Shown: piece after piece, positions 36,781 through 44,089 of the stretch
Position numbering within the stretch: the stretch's first letter is position 1
Layout: each line of letters begins with the position of its first letter
DNA from: Hymenobacter sp. 5317J-9
GTDB taxonomy: Bacteria > Bacteroidota > Bacteroidia > Cytophagales > Hymenobacteraceae
Direction: 5' to 3'
NCBI RefSeq assembly: GCF_022921075.1
Contig: NZ_CP095050.1
Span: 1,612,001 to 1,676,000, forward strand
DNA: 64,000 nt
Position numbers and translations under genes: made by a program
Notes under the pieces: generated by a model
The model's database searches: none
Told to the model about the DNA's origin: nothing
The model's input: the letters and a program-made list of their open reading frames with translations, nothing else

Positions 36781-38214
36781 ATGAAAAAGACTCTTCTATT
36801 TCTCTCAACGGCGTTGTTCCTGGCAACGTCCTGCGTGGATAGCCTTGACGATTACAACGTCGACCCAAAAAGCGCTACTAAGGTTCTCAGCGTGACGCTG
36901 GTTTCGAACGCGGAGCGCAGCCTGGCCCGCACCGTGACCAGCTCGAGCGTGAACCTGAACCCGTTCCGCCTGTTTGTGCAGTACTGGGCTCAGACGACTT
37001 ACTTCGACGAGAGCATCTACAACATCACGACTCGTCCGATTCCGGCTTCGTTCTGGACGGCGCTCTACCGTGATGTATTGGCCGACCTGCGCGAGTCGAA
37101 AAAGATTACCGCGGCTGACCAGCTCATCTCGACCGGTGTGCGCAACAACCAGAACGCCATTGCGGAAGTACTGGAAGTGTACACCTGGGCTACCTTGGTG
37201 GACACGTTTGGCAACGTGCCTTACTCCAAGGCACTGGACATCAACAACCCCCAGCCGTCTTACGACGATGCGGCTACGGTCTATAATGACCTGATTGCTC
37301 GTCTTGATGCCGCTATCGGCCAGATGAACACGACTGCTGGCAGTGGCGCGTTCGAAAATGGCGACCTGCTGTACAAGGGTGACATGACCAGCTGGAAAAA
37401 GTTTGCCAATTCGTTGAAGCTGCGTCTGGCTCTGACCATCTCCGACGTTGACAATACGAAAGCCAGCCAATTGGCGGTGCAGGCTGCTTCCGGAGTGTTC
37501 ACCAGCAACGATGAAAACGCCCAGCTGAACTTCCTGTCGACGGCTCCCAACACTAACCCGGTGTGGGAAGACCTGATTCAGAGCGGCCGTTTTGACTTCG
37601 TGGGTGCCGGCACGTTCATCACGCGCCTGAACACCCTGAACGACCCGCGTCGCAACGACTACTTCAAGCTGGCTGCCAATGGTACCTACCGCGGCGGTGT
37701 ATACGGCACCAACAACAACTACGCTACGTACTCGGCTCCTGGCGACAAACTGGAAGACCCGACCCTGCCCGGCGTACTGCTGTCGTACAGCCAGGTAGAG
37801 TTCCTGCTGGCCGAGGCGGTTGAGCGCGGCTACGCCGTGGGCGGCACCGCTGCTGGCCACTACAATGCTGGCGTAACCGCCTCCATTTTGGAATGGGGTG
37901 GCACGACGACCGAAGCCACCACGTACCTGGCCCAGCCCACCGTGGCTTATGCCACCGCTGCGGGTACCTACAAGCAGAAGATTGGCGTGCAGAAGTGGAT
38001 TGCCCTCTACGGCCAGCCGGTTGACTCGTGGAGAGAGTACCGTCGCCTCGATTCGCCCACGCTGACGGCTCCTACCGGCGCCCTGAGCGCACTGCCCCTC
38101 CGCCTCACCTATCCCGTGGTAGAGCAGAACCTGAACGGTGCCAACTACAAGGCTGCTTCGTCGGCCATTGGCGGCGACGCCGTGACGACGAAGATTTTCT
38201 GGGACAAGTTCTAA
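36781..38214 (+). CDS. SusD-like (SusD_2 type) outer-membrane lipoprotein (system C)
   Basis: Substrate-binding lipoprotein, 477 residues, partner of the receptor just upstream. The N-terminus is MKKTLLFLSTALFLATSC with the lipobox cysteine at residue 18 (ATSCVDSLDDYNVDPKSAT). SusD_2 features are LVDTFGNVPYSKALDINNPQ, WKKFANSLKLRLALTISDVD and a C-terminal GVQKWIALYGQPVDSWREYR. It ends before a strong bidirectional terminator. The transported substrate is unknown; no enzyme, sigma/anti-sigma pair or hybrid sensor is adjacent. Confidence 0.93.
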   Translation: MKKTLLFLSTALFLATSCVDSLDDYNVDPKSATKVLSVTLVSNAERSLARTVTSSSVNLNPFRLFVQYWAQTTYFDESIYNITTRPIPASFWTALYRDVLADLRESKKITAADQLISTGVRNNQNAIAEVLEVYTWATLVDTFGNVPYSKALDINNPQPSYDDAATVYNDLIARLDAAIGQMNTTAGSGAFENGDLLYKGDMTSWKKFANSLKLRLALTISDVDNTKASQLAVQAASGVFTSNDENAQLNFLSTAPNTNPVWEDLIQSGRFDFVGAGTFITRLNTLNDPRRNDYFKLAANGTYRGGVYGTNNNYATYSAPGDKLEDPTLPGVLLSYSQVEFLLAEAVERGYAVGGTAAGHYNAGVTASILEWGGTTTEATTYLAQPTVAYATAAGTYKQKIGVQKWIALYGQPVDSWREYRRLDSPTLTAPTGALSALPLRLTYPVVEQNLNGANYKAASSAIGGDAVTTKIFWDKF

Positions 38215-38237
38215 TACTTGCTCCGAGTCTTAACCGC

Positions 38238-38273
38238 AAAAAAGGGCTACCCAATTTGGGTAGCCCTTTTTTT
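38238..38273. terminator. Bidirectional intrinsic terminator between susD (system C) and prfB
   Basis: Hairpin AAAAAAGGGCTACCCA / TGGGTAGCCCTTTTTTT with a 2-4 nt loop and T or A runs on both sides, serving both convergent genes. Confidence 0.92.
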
Positions 38274-38304
38274 GTGGCATGTGTGAGGAATGAACCGGCT
38301 GAAG

Positions 38305-39382
38305 CTAGCTCTGCATCAGAAAGCCCTTGATGAACTCGTCGAGGTCGCCGTCCAGCACATTTTGCACGTCGGTGCGCTCGATGCCGGTGCGCAGGTCCTT
38401 GATGAGCTTGTAGGGGTGCAGCACGTAGTTGCGAATCTGGGAGCCGAAGTCGATGCGCTTTTTGGTTGACTCCACTTTGTCGCGTTCGGCGTTGCGCTTG
38501 TCCATCTCAATCTGGTAGAGGCGCGACTTGAGCATGCGTAGGGCGTGCTCCTTGTTCATGAGCTGGCTGCGCTCTATCTGGACGGCGATGATGATGCCGG
38601 AAGGCGCGTGCGTGAGGCGTACCGCGGTTTCTACCTTGTTCACGTTCTGCCCGCCGGCGCCACCGGCCCGGAAGGTGTCCCAGGAGATGTCGGCCGGGTT
38701 GATTTCGATGTTGATGGTGTCATCAATCACCGGATAGGCAAACACCGAGGCGAACGAGGTGTGGCGCCGGCCGCTGCTGTCGAAGGGCGACATGCGCACG
38801 AGGCGGTGCACCCCGATTTCGCTTTTGAGGTAGCCGTAGGCAAAGTCGCCGTCGATTTCGAGCGACGCCGACTTAATGCCCGCGCCCTCGCCGGGCTGGT
38901 AGCTGATTTGCTTCACCCCGAAACCGTGGCTTTCGGCCCACATGATGTACATGCGCATGAGCATTTCGGCCCAATCCTGGCTTTCGGTGCCACCAGCGCC
39001 GGGGTTGATGTCGATGATGGCCGAAAGCTGGTCTTCCTCATCGGAAAGCATGCGCTTGAATTCGAGCGCCTCGACTTTCTTCAGCGTGGCTTCGTAATCG
39101 GCTCCCATCTCCGCCTCAGTCACGTCGCCTTCCTTATAGAAGTCATACAACACGTCGGTATCAGCCAGGGCCTGTTGCACGGTTTCAAAGTCGTCGGTCC
39201 AGGTCTTGATGGGCTTGATTTCGCGCAGCGTGGCTTCGGCGGCTTTGGAGTCGTCCCAGAAGCCGGGAGCAGTGGTTTTAGCCTCGTAAGCGGCTAATTG
39301 TTCTTTGCGGGCATCGTAGTCAAAGATACCTCCTCAGGGCCTCGGCGCGGCCCTTCAAGTCCTTTATCTGGTCTTGGGTCAT
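38305..39382 (-). CDS. prfB: Peptide chain release factor 2, expressed by programmed +1 frameshift
   Basis: Recognises UGA and UAA stop codons and triggers peptide release. The gene is in two frames. A 20-codon leader from the ATG at 39382 ([20 protein letters not shown]) ends at TGA at 39322-39320. After CTT the ribosome slips +1 to continue GAC-TAC-GAT at 39321 ([14 protein letters not shown]), giving 358 residues in total. The AGGAGG-TAT-CTT-TGA-C layout matches the classical RF2 site. Downstream motifs are the SPF tripeptide in [11 protein letters not shown], which reads UGA, and the catalytic GGQ in [16 protein letters not shown]. Simple gene callers would truncate it at the GTG at 39180. 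An exact TAnnTTTG promoter box lies upstream. It is divergent from the CZB gene. Confidence 0.96.
39320..39334 (-). promoter_or_regulatory. prfB: RF2 autoregulatory +1 frameshift site
   Basis: On the minus strand: AGGAGG (39334-39329), TAT, the slippery CTT (39325-39323), then TGA (39322-39320) followed by C. When RF2 is scarce the ribosome pauses at UGAC and shifts +1, restoring RF2 synthesis. The internal Shine-Dalgarno-like hexamer keeps the canonical spacing. Confidence 0.93.
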
Positions 39383-39455
39383 GGTGGGGGATGGGTGAGA
39401 GGGGCGGCCGTGCTGCCGCGGAGGCTGTTGGCCGCGCCCGGTATGGTGTGAACCG

Positions 39456-39463
39456 CAAAAGTA
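39456..39463 (-). promoter_or_regulatory. -7 promoter element (TACTTTTG) for prfB
   Basis: Exact TAnnTTTG on the minus strand, 73 nt upstream of the prfB ATG. Confidence 0.5.
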
Positions 39464-39622
39464 CCGATTTCTGCAGCGGGATGGCCGACGTAGTGCCGCG
39501 ATGTGCGCGGCGGTGGGCCTAAGTTTGCAGCGAATGCGGTGTTTCCGGCATGATGCACGTACAGGGGGGCGGAAACCGCGGCCGAAACGCTGCGTAAATG
39601 CCGCATCTAGTTGCTTTTATTT

Positions 39623-39997
39623 ATGACTCCAGAAGAGCTTAAGCGAGATTTTGAATCGGCACACATTAAGCACGTGCATTTCAAAAGCAAGCTGCGGTCG
39701 TTTCTTTTTGGCCGCGGTACCGCCGAAGGGCCCTTGCGTGACCCGGAAATGTGCAGCCTGGGACTCTGGATTGCCGACCGCCTGCGCAACGGCGGCCCCT
39801 ACAGCCACTTGCCCGAAGCCCGGCAGTTCGACCGCCAGCACGTCCTCATCCATCACGAGGCCAATCGCCTGATGGATATGCACCAAGCCGGGCAAGTGGA
39901 GCAGGCCGTGGCCGGATTCGGCCCCCTGCAGGGCATTGCCGACGAAATGGTGGTGCTGCTCCAAACCATGGAGGAGAAGCTGCGTAGGGAGGCCTAA
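39623..39997 (+). CDS. Stand-alone CZB (chemoreceptor zinc-binding) domain protein
   Basis: Predicted 124-residue cytoplasmic protein starting MTPEELKRDFESAHIKHVHF at 39623. It carries the complete CZB pattern: His17 in HVHFK (F in place of the usual W), Cys44 in CSLGLW, and His73/His77 in HVLIH, the 3-His/1-Cys zinc site. In other bacteria CZB domains regulate chemoreceptors or diguanylate cyclases, sensing zinc or oxidants such as hypochlorite through the zinc-bound thiolate. Here it is a separate protein 22 bp upstream of a histidine kinase gene, so it is a likely regulatory input to that kinase (inference). Confidence 0.85.
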   Translation: MTPEELKRDFESAHIKHVHFKSKLRSFLFGRGTAEGPLRDPEMCSLGLWIADRLRNGGPYSHLPEARQFDRQHVLIHHEANRLMDMHQAGQVEQAVAGFGPLQGIADEMVVLLQTMEEKLRREA

Positions 39998-40019
39998 AAC
40001 GTGCCCGCGGGCCACTTGC

Positions 40020-41576
40020 ATGAAAATAACGCTTACCACCAAGCTTTTCGCCGGGTTTGTGCTGCTGCTGGCACTGTTTGCGGTGGTGGTGGTCATTTAC
40101 TACCAGTTGGCCGGGCAGGTGTTGCACAATTCGCGCCGGGTGGAGGCGTCGCAGCGCGTGACCAACCGCGCCGCCAACCTGCTGCGCAACGTCATCGACA
40201 TGGAAACCGGTTTTCGGGGCTACCTGCTCATCGGCAACGAGCAAACCCTGGCGCCTTATTACGACGGCGAGCGGCAACTGGTAGGCCGGTTTGCCGAGTT
40301 ACGCGATTTGGTGTCGGACTCGCCTGAGCAAGTGGACCTCGTGGACCAGACGCAGCGCCTGTTCCAGCAGTGGGCGAGCTATAGCCACCTGTTGGTGGCC
40401 GAGAAGCGGGAAATCCGGCTGCGGCGCCCCGGCCAGAGTGGCCTGGAGGGCATGCCCCACCGTCGCCTCACCGAAGGGCTCACTGGCAAGCAGATAATGG
40501 ACAACATCCGGCAGCGCCTCATGGCGTTTGAAGCCAGCGAGGCGCGCACCCGCTCCCGCCTGCGCCGCGAGCTGGACCGGAGCATCGTGCGGGCCGAATG
40601 GCTGTCGGCGGGCATGGCCATTGCGGCGCTGGTGTTGGGCCTGCTGTGGGCCAGCTACATCGTGCGCATTTTTGGCAAGCGCCTGCGCAGCATGTTGAGC
40701 CTGGCTCGCAAAATGGCGGACGGCGACTACAGCAGCCAGATTGTGGACACGGAGCAGGACGAAGTGAGCGAGCTTACCTCGGCCCTGAACGTGATGGCCC
40801 GCACGGTGGGCGCCAACATTGCCCAGCTCGAAAACCGCAACCAGGAACTGGACCAGTTCGCCTACGTGGTGTCGCACGACCTAAAAGCGCCCCTGCGGGG
40901 CATCGAAAGCGCCTCGCGCTGGATAGAAGAAGACATGGGCCCTGAACAGCTGCCGCCCCACATCCGCGAGTTTTTGGGGCTGATGCGCCAGCGGGTGCAC
41001 CGCATGGAAAAGCTCATTACCGGCATTCTGGACCTAGCGCGCATTGGCCGGGTAGCGCAGGCCAACGAAACAGTGTTTGTGCGCACGCTGCTGCGCGAGG
41101 TGGTTGACACCCTTAATCCGCCACCGGGCTTCACGGTGGAGCTGCCGTTCTTCCTGCCCACGCTCACCACCAACGCCGTGCAGTTGCAACAGGTCTTCAC
41201 CAACCTCATCAGCAACGCGCTGAAGTACCACGACCACCCCGAAACGGGCACTGTGCACATCAGCTGCGACGACGCCGGCGACTTTTACCTGTTCTCCGTA
41301 GCCGACGACGGACCGGGCATTGCGCCGGAATACCACGACCGTATTTTTGTCATTTTCCAAACCCTCACCGAGCGCGATACGCTGGAAAGCACCGGCGTGG
41401 GGCTGGCCATTGTGAAAAAAATTGTGGAGCGCCAGGGCGGCCGCATTGGTGTGAAATCGGCGGAAGGACAGGGCGCTAAGTTCATCTTCACCTGGCCCAA
41501 GCAGCCGCCCAAAGCCAAAAATGTGAGCGCCACCGTAGCCGCCGGAAGCGTTTCGCCCGTATCAGTAGCTACCTGA
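40020..41576 (+). CDS. CHASE3-HAMP sensor histidine kinase
   Basis: Inner-membrane sensor kinase, 518 residues, start at the ATG at 40020. A first helix at about 9-29 (LFAGFVLLLALFAVVVVIYY) is followed by a periplasmic CHASE3 domain (about 30-190; LLRNVIDMETGFRGYLLIGN is the family signature). A second helix lies at about 196-215 and a HAMP linker at about 215-265. The HisKA domain has phospho-acceptor His286 in YVVSHDLKAPLRGI. The ATPase domain has an N box (QVFTNLISNALKYHD), G1 (DDGPGIAPEYHDRIF) and G2 (STGVGLAIVKKI). The SHDLKAPLRG H-box is of the type found in phytochrome-like kinases paired with single-domain regulators, matching the gene downstream. The in-frame extension upstream overlaps the CZB gene and is rejected. 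Confidence 0.93.
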   Translation: MKITLTTKLFAGFVLLLALFAVVVVIYYQLAGQVLHNSRRVEASQRVTNRAANLLRNVIDMETGFRGYLLIGNEQTLAPYYDGERQLVGRFAELRDLVSDSPEQVDLVDQTQRLFQQWASYSHLLVAEKREIRLRRPGQSGLEGMPHRRLTEGLTGKQIMDNIRQRLMAFEASEARTRSRLRRELDRSIVRAEWLSAGMAIAALVLGLLWASYIVRIFGKRLRSMLSLARKMADGDYSSQIVDTEQDEVSELTSALNVMARTVGANIAQLENRNQELDQFAYVVSHDLKAPLRGIESASRWIEEDMGPEQLPPHIREFLGLMRQRVHRMEKLITGILDLARIGRVAQANETVFVRTLLREVVDTLNPPPGFTVELPFFLPTLTTNAVQLQQVFTNLISNALKYHDHPETGTVHISCDDAGDFYLFSVADDGPGIAPEYHDRIFVIFQTLTERDTLESTGVGLAIVKKIVERQGGRIGVKSAEGQGAKFIFTWPKQPPKAKNVSATVAAGSVSPVSVAT

Positions 41577-41634
41577 CGACCGCACGCGGCCGATTTTGCG
41601 GGCATATTCCCGCCGTTGAACAATTGTTACGCTT

Positions 41635-42078
41635 ATGTCCGCCGATTATCCCACGCCCAGCATTTTGCTCGTGGAAGACGACCAGATGGACGTCATGAAC
41701 GTGCAGCGCGAGCTGCGCCGCCAAAATATTGATGTGCCGCTGGTACACGCCCGCAACGGCCGCGAAGCCCTCAAGATGCTGCGCGGCGAGGGCGACGAGC
41801 CCAAAATAGCTCGGCCCAGTCTAGTAATGCTCGACATCAACATGCCGCGCATGAACGGCTTGGAACTGCTCGAAATTCTGCGCTCCGACCCTGAGTTTGT
41901 GGGCCTCAACGTGTTCATCATGACCACCTCCGACCTGGAGTCGGACCGCCTCAAGGCGCAGGAATTGGCCGTGAGTGGCTATATTATCAAGCCCCTGAGC
42001 TTCGATAAGTTTGGCGAGGGCGGAACGAGCGTCGACGGCTTTAGCTTGTTTCTGGACCTGCTGAAGCTGAAAAACTAG
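41635..42078 (+). CDS. Single-domain response regulator (Rcp1/CheY type)
   Basis: Predicted 147-residue receiver with no output domain. The acidic pocket LLVEDDQMD is at residues 11-19, phospho-acceptor Asp67 is in VMLDINMPRMNG, and the conserved Lys is in IIKPLSF. The long alpha1-beta2 region and the insertion before the Asp strand are characteristic of Rcp1-like receivers that partner phytochrome-type kinases. It lies 58 bp downstream of the CHASE3 kinase, which has the matching H-box, so phosphotransfer between them is expected. No DNA-binding domain follows; the next partner in the chain is not in this window. Confidence 0.92.
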   Translation: MSADYPTPSILLVEDDQMDVMNVQRELRRQNIDVPLVHARNGREALKMLRGEGDEPKIARPSLVMLDINMPRMNGLELLEILRSDPEFVGLNVFIMTTSDLESDRLKAQELAVSGYIIKPLSFDKFGEGGTSVDGFSLFLDLLKLKN

Positions 42079-42104
42079 CGGATTCTTTCGCTACGAAAGC
42101 AGAA

Positions 42105-42680
42105 TTACAATAACCGGAAACCCATGCGATGATGTGGGCTGGGTCCGTGCGCCCGAATGGCTTTGCGGTGCTGCGCCGTGGGGTAGCCCGCGTTCTGCTC
42201 CCAGCCGTACTCCGGAAACTCGGCGGCCAGCGCAGCCATGTGCTCGTCACGAAAGGTCTTGGCCAGCACCGACGCGGCGGCAATGTGCCGGTAGAGGCCG
42301 TCGCCGCCCACGATGCAAGTGTGCGCAATGCCTGCCACCGCCCGAAACCGGTTACCGTCGACCAGCAGGTGCTCGGGCGTGAGCGCCAGCGCGGCCACGG
42401 CGCGGTGCATGGCCAGGTAGCTGGCCTGCGCGATGTTGATGCTGCCAATTTCCTCTACCGAAGCCTGCCCCACGGCCCAGGCCACCGCCTGCGCGCATAT
42501 TTCGGGGCGCAGGGCATCGCGCCGTTTGGCGCTGAGCTGTTTGGAGTCATTGAGAAAGCGCGGGTTGAAATCGGCGGGCAGGATGACGGCCGCCGCAAAC
42601 ACGGGCCCGGCCAGGCAACCGCGCCCGGCTTCGTCGAGGCCGGCTTCGAGGGAATGGCCGGAAAAATTGGTGAGTAGCAA
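42105..42680 (-). CDS. rnhB: Ribonuclease HII
   Basis: Removes ribonucleotides from DNA and RNA from RNA-DNA hybrids. 191 residues from a TTG at 42680 (MLLTNFSGHSLEAGLDEAGR). Catalytic motif LDEAGRGCLAGPV lies near the N-terminus, with the second acidic site in EHLLVDGNRFRAV and the third region in ILAKTFRDEHMAAL (here SVLAKTFRDEHM). The motif YGWEQNAGYPTAQH near the end is the GYPT signature of RNase HII. An alternative TTG at 42698 is less likely because it lies inside a terminator hairpin and its extra residues are not family-like. Both options are TTG, and no ATG is in position. Confidence 0.93.
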   Translation of the reverse strand: MLLTNFSGHSLEAGLDEAGRGCLAGPVFAAAVILPADFNPRFLNDSKQLSAKRRDALRPEICAQAVAWAVGQASVEEIGSINIAQASYLAMHRAVAALALTPEHLLVDGNRFRAVAGIAHTCIVGGDGLYRHIAAASVLAKTFRDEHMAALAAEFPEYGWEQNAGYPTAQHRKAIRAHGPSPHHRMGFRLL

Positions 42681-42688
42681 GGGCGTTA

Positions 42689-42740
42689 AAAAAGGCAATG
42701 CGCAAATTGTGCCCCAAGTTCGGGCTCAATTTGCGCATTG
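42689..42740 (-). terminator. Intrinsic terminator after the 82-residue protein gene
   Basis: Arms 42696-42714 and 42722-42740 (CAATGCGCAAATTG core) pair over 19 bp with one mismatch and a 7-nt loop. On the minus strand the hairpin is followed by CCTTTTTT. It ends immediately before the rnhB coding region. Confidence 0.85.
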
Positions 42741-42771
42741 CGATAGGAGAGGCTCGGTGGAGCCGAAAGGG

Positions 42772-43020
42772 CTAGTGGCTGCCGGCGGTGCTGCCTTCAA
42801 CCGAATTGTCGGGCTCGCCGCGGCGCTGGCCCTGGCTGTCGCGCGGGCCTTCGTCGATTTCTTCGTCCTCGTCGGTGGTCACGTACTCGTTGGTGACGGG
42901 GCCCAGGCCGTTGTTCTTCTGGGCCAGGTCGGCTTCGGCCTCAGCGTGTTTGAGGTTGAAGAGCGGGTCGTGTTCGTTATCGGCAGACTTTTGGTTGGAT
43001 TTCGAATTGGGCTGAGCCAT
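42772..43020 (-). CDS. Small acidic, probably disordered protein, unknown
   Basis: Predicted 82-residue cytoplasmic protein starting MAQPNSKSNQKSADNEHDPL at the ATG at 43020. It is rich in Asp, Glu, Asn, Gln and Gly (TTDEDEEIDEGPRDSQGQ) with no hydrophobic core or membrane segment. No family recognised. It lies between an intrinsic terminator downstream and a promoter-RNA-terminator unit upstream, so if that upstream RNA acts in cis this gene would be its target. Confidence 0.6.
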   Translation of the reverse strand: MAQPNSKSNQKSADNEHDPLFNLKHAEAEADLAQKNNGLGPVTNEYVTTDEDEEIDEGPRDSQGQRRGEPDNSVEGSTAGSH

Positions 43021-43130
43021 GTGGGAAGGGAACGGCCGGGATGTGGGCGGCCGGTTTCTGATGGTACGGCGAGGCTCCGGTTTGGGTTGAAAGCGCCACC
43101 GCTGCAGACGGGTGTCGGGCCGCAAAACCA

Positions 43131-43164
43131 ACAAAAAAGGCCGTCGCACGAGTGCGACGGCCTT
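43131..43164 (-). terminator. Intrinsic terminator of the candidate RNA (minus strand)
   Basis: A 13-bp perfect stem (43137-43149 with 43152-43164) with a 2-nt loop in DNA pairing (a larger loop in RNA), followed on the minus strand by TTTTTTGT. No protein gene on the minus strand ends here, which is what draws attention to the region upstream. Confidence 0.85.
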
Positions 43165-43274
43165 AAAGTGGCGGGTCCGGCTTAGAGGTGTCTACCCCAC
43201 CTTTTCAGCCAGAGCGCCGCCGCACGAGAGGTCCTTCCTTTCCACATTTCCAGCCCGTGCGGGGGTACTTATGG
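43131..43274 (-). ncRNA. Candidate ~140-nt structured small RNA or leader RNA
   Basis: An exact minus-strand TAnnTTTG box (TATCTTTG, 43284-43277) and the strong terminator at 43131-43164 bracket about 110 bp with no open reading frame but clear pairing. A 7-bp stem (43184-43190 with 43198-43204, 7-nt loop) is stacked on 43179-43182 with 43207-43210 and then 43170-43174 with 43217-43221. A second stem is 43222-43226 with 43256-43260. It is not a tRNA (no T-arm), tmRNA or small SRP RNA (no GGAA/AGCAGCC core). A 6S-like RNA or a transcription-attenuating leader of the 82-residue protein gene are both possible. Existence is inferred, not proven. Confidence 0.5.
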
Positions 43275-43276
43275 GT

Positions 43277-43284
43277 CAAAGATA
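43277..43284 (-). promoter_or_regulatory. -7 promoter element (TATCTTTG) for the candidate RNA
   Basis: Exact TAnnTTTG on the minus strand, with no start codon of a convincing gene within 250 bp downstream except at 43020, beyond a terminator. Confidence 0.5.
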
Positions 43285-43449
43285 CTAGGCTGCGAGGGCG
43301 GAGCGCAAAGAAATTTGGTTTAACGGGGCAGATTAGTCGCCCAACGAAACGTCTGACACGGCGGATGACGGCATCCAGCCGACGATTGACGCAGGCGCCT
43401 GACGCGTCCGCGCGTAATTTTACAGCTCCTGCTTTATCGAATTTCTGCT

Positions 43450-44028
43450 ATGTCTCTATCTGCAGCGCCCGTGGTCGATGAAAACCACAACCCTTGGCAA
43501 ACCCTCAGCACCGAGGTGAAATACCATAACCCCTGGATTTCGGTGCGCGAAGACCAGGTGCTCAACCCCAGCGGCGGGCGTGGCATCTACGGCGTGGTGA
43601 GCATGAAGAATAAGGCGTTGGGCATCATTCCCGTCGATGCCGATGGCAATACCTGGCTGGTGGGCCAGTACCGCTACGCCCTGAACGAGTACAGCTGGGA
43701 AATACCGATGGGCGGCGGCCCCGTGGAATTGGACATTCTGGAATCGGCGCAGCGCGAGCTGAAAGAAGAAACCGGCCTCAGCGCCGCGCGCTGGACGCGC
43801 ATTGCCCGCATTCACACCTCCAATTCGGTGACCGACGAGGAAGGCTTCGTGTTTCTGGCCGAGGAGCTGACCGCGGGCGAAGTGGAGCCCGAAGAAACCG
43901 AGGACCTGCGCATCTGGAAGCTGCCGCTGGCCGAGGCCGTGCGCCTGTGCATGGAAGACCGCATCACGGACAGCATGAGCGTGGCTGGCCTGCTGAAGGC
44001 CGAAAAGCTGCTGGCCGAACGGAAGTAG
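43450..44028 (+). CDS. NUDIX hydrolase (ADP-ribose pyrophosphatase type)
   Basis: Hydrolyses a nucleoside diphosphate linked to another group; ADP-ribose-like substrates are probable. 192 residues starting MSLSAAPVVDENHNPW. An N-terminal beta domain (VKYHNPWISVREDQVLNPSG) is followed by the NUDIX region WEIPMGGGPVELDILESAQR then ELKEETGL. The REL-x-EE-x-GL core is intact. The first Glu spacing is one residue longer than the textbook box, with a GGGP run seen also in other Bacteroidota NUDIX proteins. The region before the gene has TAATTTTA but no exact promoter box. plsC follows about 60 bp downstream. Confidence 0.9.
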   Translation: MSLSAAPVVDENHNPWQTLSTEVKYHNPWISVREDQVLNPSGGRGIYGVVSMKNKALGIIPVDADGNTWLVGQYRYALNEYSWEIPMGGGPVELDILESAQRELKEETGLSAARWTRIARIHTSNSVTDEEGFVFLAEELTAGEVEPEETEDLRIWKLPLAEAVRLCMEDRITDSMSVAGLLKAEKLLAERK

Positions 44029-44076
44029 AAGCGTTGGCTTTGCCGGGCCGGGCAAACGCCAGCCGGGTTAATGCCC

Positions 44077-44084
44077 TAACTTTG
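44077..44084 (+). promoter_or_regulatory. -7 promoter element (TAACTTTG) abutting plsC
   Basis: Exact TAnnTTTG separated from the plsC ATG at 44090 by only CCACC, so initiation from this box would yield a leaderless or nearly leaderless mRNA. Confidence 0.5.
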
Positions 44085-44089
44085 CCACC

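Noticed and set aside
38305..39180. RF2 starting at the GTG at 39180
   Set aside because: The upstream frames complete the RF2 N-terminus through a canonical +1 frameshift site, so the GTG is an internal valine.
39320..39325. The prfB frame change as a sequencing error
   Set aside because: The AGGAGG-TAT-CTT-TGA-C context and spacing are exactly those of the natural RF2 recoding site.
42681..42698. rnhB start at the upstream TTG (42698)
   Set aside because: That codon lies within the terminator hairpin of the preceding gene and the added residues are not like the RNase HII family.
43165..43270. tRNA, tmRNA or SRP RNA gene
   Set aside because: No GGTTCAA-type T-arm, CCA-type acceptor, tmRNA tag frame or GGAA/AGCAGCC core could be found on either strand.
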